Positions 61,052 to 64,000 of a stretch of 64,000 bases of DNA are shown here, in pieces (position 1 is the stretch's first letter; each line of letters starts with the position of its first letter). The DNA comes from M55B112 sp040880545 (GTDB lineage Bacteria > Bacteroidota > Bacteroidia > Bacteroidales > GCA-2748055). The notes beneath the pieces are model-generated. The model had not been told where the DNA came from, did no database searches, and saw only the letters and a program-made list of their open reading frames with translations. Made by a program: the position numbers and the translations under genes. The stretch lies in NCBI GenBank assembly GCA_040880545.1, contig JBBDIE010000099.1:1-64000 (forward strand). Reading direction: 5' to 3'.

Positions 61052-62917
61052 TTAATAGCGAACACCAATTACCACTACATCATCCACCTGTTCAACATCT
61101 GCCCTGAAATCTTCAAATATTTCATCCAGTTTGTTACCTTGCTCAATCATATCCATGCCCTGGATCTCCAAAAGTACCGTTCGGAAATTCTTGGAGAGAA
61201 ACTTTTTTTGCTTCGGGCCGCCGAACTGATCCACGTATCCGTCGGAAAATGTAAAAAATGTATCTCCCTTTTTCAGGTCAATGGTAACCAGATTAAAGGG
61301 TTCCATTACTTCATGAATGGCAACCGGCATCTTATCTGCCTTATATTGGGTAAGTTCTCCGTCCCTGATGTGATAAAGCGGATTGTTTGCGCCTGCGAAG
61401 TAGAGTTTGTTCTGTTCAAAATCGATTACGGAAACGGTCATATCCATCCCGTCCTTCACCTCCGTGCCGGCTTGTCCCTGCCCCAGGGATTCGATGACCA
61501 TGCTTCTTAAATTGTTCAGGATCTCATGGGGTAAATGTATATTACGATTCAATATTATCTCATTCAGCAGACTTACTCCCAACATACTCATAAATGCGCC
61601 TGGCACACCATGGCCGGTACAGTCGGCAGCAATAATTATCTGTTTGTTATTGACTTTGTCAACCCAATAGAAGTCACCACTGACGATATCTCTTGGTTTA
61701 TAAAGTACAAAATGTTCGATTTCATCGGTGAAGAGTTCAAGGGATGGTAAAATTGCGCGCTGTATCTTCTGAGCATAATGGATACTGTCGGTAATATGTT
61801 TCTTTTGGTACGCAATCTGGTCCCTCTGTGCAGTGATCTTCCTGTTTTTCTCCTCCAGCAGTTCATTCGCCTTTTTCTTGTTCCTGTAATTTACAAAAAT
61901 GAAATAGGCGAGTCCCAATAGAAGTACCATTGCCACAATGGAGGCAATAATTACCAGCTTCTGTTTTTGCAGGGATTCAAGTTGAATGGCGATTTTTTCT
62001 TCGTTTGCCCGGATCTGGCCATCCCGTTCAGCAAGAACAGCGTCCTGCTCCAGGATCTCCTTCTGTTGCTCATTAAGTTTGGCTGAATGTTCCCTGACCT
62101 CCTTTTCCTGGGCTGCTATAACCGACCGTTGGGTACTGATCTCTTTTTCCTGGCGCACTATCGCCCTGTTCTTCTGCGCCAGCTCACTTTCCGTATTCAG
62201 CAGGGCTCTTATTTTCTCTTCCAGTTCCAGCTCCTTTTTCAGAATCTCCTCACCCAATGCTTTCAGCCTGGCAACCTGTACCCGGATCATGGAGTCCTGC
62301 TCGGCAATAACGATCTTCTGTTGCCTTGTTACCTCTTTCTCCTCCTGCAGTTCTTCGTCTGTTACCACGTACAGGTTTTCCCAGTCTTCACGTGTCTTGA
62401 TCGCATGTCCCAGAAACAATTCATCCACCATCAAACCATGTTTAACCATCAATTCTTCATTGGCTTCGAATCGTGGTTTTCCTTCCACCACAACAAAATT
62501 TATCATCGACTCACGGAACGGGTACCCTTCACTGATTACCAATGTGTTCCATCCTTCAATTTCATCAAGTACATCCTTGATCCTGTATCCGTTCTTACTG
62601 TTCAGATAAATTATCTGGGTCTCTTTCAACATACCGGGCCTTGGAACGAGATTAATTTCTATGGGCTTGCCCTGTATAAACTGTCGTTCACCAGCCATTC
62701 TTTCAAGGGGCCAGTAAAACGTATCGTCCACATCGAGCACAGTAATGGAAAATTTCTCCTGACTATCAAATTGTTCATTATACTCCACATATTTAGCAAT
62801 GTCCAGGATCAGGGTTGCTCTTGTGTTATCATCAATTTCCTGGGAATCCTGTGCCGTCAGGGGGATAAAAAATGCCGGAAATAACAGTACAAACACTGGT
62901 AACAAAGTCTTTTTCAT
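61052..62917 (-). CDS. YfiR-domain / coiled-coil / SpoIIE-type PP2C phosphatase
   Basis: The ATG at 62915-62917 gives a signal peptide (MKKTLLPVFVLLFPAFFIPLTAQ) and a 621-aa protein. About residues 25-165 resemble the periplasmic YfiR/DUF4154 domain (LILDIAKYVEYN, FSITVLDVDD, IIYLNSKNGYRI, FVVVEGKPRFEAN). A long Glu/Lys-rich coiled coil (about 185-315) leads to one membrane helix (about 321-344, LVIIASIVAMVLLLGLAYFIFV). The cytoplasmic part has the linker ITDSIHYAQKIQRAILPS and a SpoIIE phosphatase with metal-site motifs SGDFYWVD and ADCTGHGVPGAFMS. It should turn a periplasmic signal into Ser/Thr dephosphorylation in the cytoplasm. YfiR in other bacteria senses redox or envelope state; the ligand here is unknown. 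Confidence 0.88.
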   Translation of the reverse strand: MKKTLLPVFVLLFPAFFIPLTAQDSQEIDDNTRATLILDIAKYVEYNEQFDSQEKFSITVLDVDDTFYWPLERMAGERQFIQGKPIEINLVPRPGMLKETQIIYLNSKNGYRIKDVLDEIEGWNTLVISEGYPFRESMINFVVVEGKPRFEANEELMVKHGLMVDELFLGHAIKTREDWENLYVVTDEELQEEKEVTRQQKIVIAEQDSMIRVQVARLKALGEEILKKELELEEKIRALLNTESELAQKNRAIVRQEKEISTQRSVIAAQEKEVREHSAKLNEQQKEILEQDAVLAERDGQIRANEEKIAIQLESLQKQKLVIIASIVAMVLLLGLAYFIFVNYRNKKKANELLEEKNRKITAQRDQIAYQKKHITDSIHYAQKIQRAILPSLELFTDEIEHFVLYKPRDIVSGDFYWVDKVNNKQIIIAADCTGHGVPGAFMSMLGVSLLNEIILNRNIHLPHEILNNLRSMVIESLGQGQAGTEVKDGMDMTVSVIDFEQNKLYFAGANNPLYHIRDGELTQYKADKMPVAIHEVMEPFNLVTIDLKKGDTFFTFSDGYVDQFGGPKQKKFLSKNFRTVLLEIQGMDMIEQGNKLDEIFEDFRADVEQVDDVVVIGVRY

Positions 62918-63104
62918 TGAATTGGATATTAGCAATTGTATCTGGGAATTTAGTTCAAGTTAACGATTTCCTTACATGTCATGAAATGAAGTTAACAATT
63001 AATTTGCTTTTCACCATAATGGCAGTTAAATTGGACGATGTTTTCACGACCGGGAATAGTTGTTTTTTTATGTTTCCGGGCCGGCTTATTTATTGCAGTT
63101 AAAA

Positions 63105-64000
63105 ATGACCCTATCCGGATATATTGCCATTGTCGTAGTAATTTTAATGATCATAGCCCTTCTAAAGGAGCTCATGCGACCGGGGCTGGTGCTATTCACT
63201 GCAGTAGTGATTTTTATGGTATCCGATATTATCACATCGGAGGAGGCGCTGTCGGGATTCTCAAACAAGGGGATGATCACGGTGGGTATTCTCTTCCTGG
63301 TGAGTGAAGGCTTCAAGCAAACAGGTGCACTTTCGAAGCTGGCGGGGGTGATGTTACCAAAAAAACGAGCCACTATTCCCAGGCTAATACTGCGTATTAC
63401 TATCCCGGTTGCCGGTGTTTCAGCCTTCCTGAACAACACCCCCATGGTAATTATTTTTGCACCTATGATTAAAAAATGGGCTGAAAAGCTGAGTCTCCCA
63501 AGTCAAAAATTCCTTATACCTCTCTCCTACGCAACCATATTTGGGGGAACATGTACCCTGATAGGTACCTCAACCAACCTGGTTGTGCATGGAATGATGC
63601 TGGATCGGGGTATCGAAGGACTTGGATTCTTTGAACTGGCAAAGGTGGGTATCTTTATTGCGGTCATAGGATTCCTTTACCTAAACATTTTCTCCAACAG
63701 GCTGCTCCCGGGTGAAATTATCCCCAAACACAGCTTCCCCAATGATATACGGGAGTTCTATTTCGATATAATGCTCACAGAAGGGAGCTCCCTGGTCGGA
63801 AAAGAGATTGAAAAACGACGGCTGCCAGGATTGTCTGAATTTGTGGTGAAGACGGTGATCAGGAATGAAAAACATATCAGAATCTCGAATACTCCTTTTG
63901 AGATTCTTGAAGGGGATGAGATGATTCTCGCAGGAAAATCGGAAGATATCGGATTCCTGATGCAGCAAAGCGGTATCAAGCTGAAGTGTCTGGATTCTGC
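63105..64000 (+). CDS. SLC13/DASS-family transporter with RCK_C domain, N-terminal part
   Basis: The ATG at 63105 opens 298 codons that run off the window. The chain has several hydrophobic helices and the family motifs AFLNNTPMVIIFAPM and GTCTLIGTSTNLVVHG, the latter being the SNT-type sodium/substrate motif of divalent-anion:Na+ symporters. Near residue 215 the membrane part gives way to a soluble RCK_C/TrkA-C module (LTEGSSLVGKEIEKRRLPG, FEILEGDEMILAGKSEDI). Full-length members have two such modules followed by more helices. Likely substrates are dicarboxylates, sulfate or similar anions. It diverges from the phosphatase gene across 187 bp. Confidence 0.88.
   Translation, partial: MTLSGYIAIVVVILMIIALLKELMRPGLVLFTAVVIFMVSDIITSEEALSGFSNKGMITVGILFLVSEGFKQTGALSKLAGVMLPKKRATIPRLILRITIPVAGVSAFLNNTPMVIIFAPMIKKWAEKLSLPSQKFLIPLSYATIFGGTCTLIGTSTNLVVHGMMLDRGIEGLGFFELAKVGIFIAVIGFLYLNIFSNRLLPGEIIPKHSFPNDIREFYFDIMLTEGSSLVGKEIEKRRLPGLSEFVVKTVIRNEKHIRISNTPFEILEGDEMILAGKSEDIGFLMQQSGIKLKCLDS

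Noticed and set aside
61986..62609. A 207-codon plus-strand Ser-rich frame opposite the phosphatase coiled coil
   Set aside because: Ser/Phe-rich composition is the expected antisense image of Glu/Lys/Gln-rich coiled-coil codons.

Overview
The window looks like a chromosomal segment of a T9SS-bearing member of the Bacteroidota, probably a Marinilabiliales/Prolixibacteraceae-type Bacteroidales. Evidence: two SusC/SusD pairs, a one-protein hybrid two-component system (HTCS), many SPII lipoproteins, DUF4249/TonB receptor pairs, a type IX secretion (T9SS) C-terminal sorting domain, and promoters that fit the TTTG / TAnnTTTG Bacteroidota pattern. Names below rest on motif and family recognition by eye, not on database searches.

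Region 1 (1-33 kb, all minus strand) is one large polysaccharide-utilization-type locus. In transcription order it reads: a putative 48-aa membrane peptide, a four-repeat fasciclin (FAS1) lipoprotein, SusC, SusD, two more FAS1 lipoproteins, a second SusC, a second SusD, a large T9SS-sorted surface protein, a right-handed beta-helix lipoprotein, a GH2 lipoprotein, a VOC-fold lipoprotein, a DUF5107/TPR protein, a polysaccharide deacetylase, a FAD-dependent oxidoreductase with a golvesin-like C-terminus, a LacZ-type GH2 enzyme with an inserted LamG domain, and the N-terminus of another glycosidase cut by the window edge. Genes from the first FAS1 gene to the second SusD are spaced 2-20 nt apart or overlap, so they look like one transcript. 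An HTCS regulator (33.2-37.4 kb) sits just upstream, as is usual for glycan-responsive loci. The substrate cannot be read from sequence. Two beta-galactosidase-like GH2 enzymes, a deacetylase and an oxidoreductase suggest a decorated or oxidised galactose-containing glycan or glycoside.

Region 2 (37.5-39.6 kb, minus) holds three small envelope genes: a PKD lipoprotein, an outer-membrane barrel and a lipoprotein.

Region 3 (39.8-49.8 kb, plus) is a clearly AT-richer island ending at a tRNA-Arg(CCU) gene. It contains two successive cassettes, each with a non-coding leader, a small barrel-like protein, a DUF4249 lipoprotein and a TonB-dependent receptor. The leaders share a 342-bp repeat whose 241-bp core shows only three differences by eye, although the proteins have diverged strongly. 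Copies of the tRNA 3' end, progressively degraded with distance, stand before each cassette and after the second. This looks like stepwise accretion at a tRNA attachment site, with no integrase in view. It is the most unusual structure in the window.

Region 4 (50-64 kb, mixed strands) is mostly housekeeping and accessory genes: two small secreted proteins, ArfB, a Tat-exported hydroxypyruvate-isomerase-like protein, a SNF2-family helicase, an AsmA-like protein, a PHP-type phosphodiesterase, a small Cys-containing lipoprotein, a YfiR-domain/SpoIIE phosphatase and the start of an SLC13 transporter. Short inverted-repeat elements occur between genes here.
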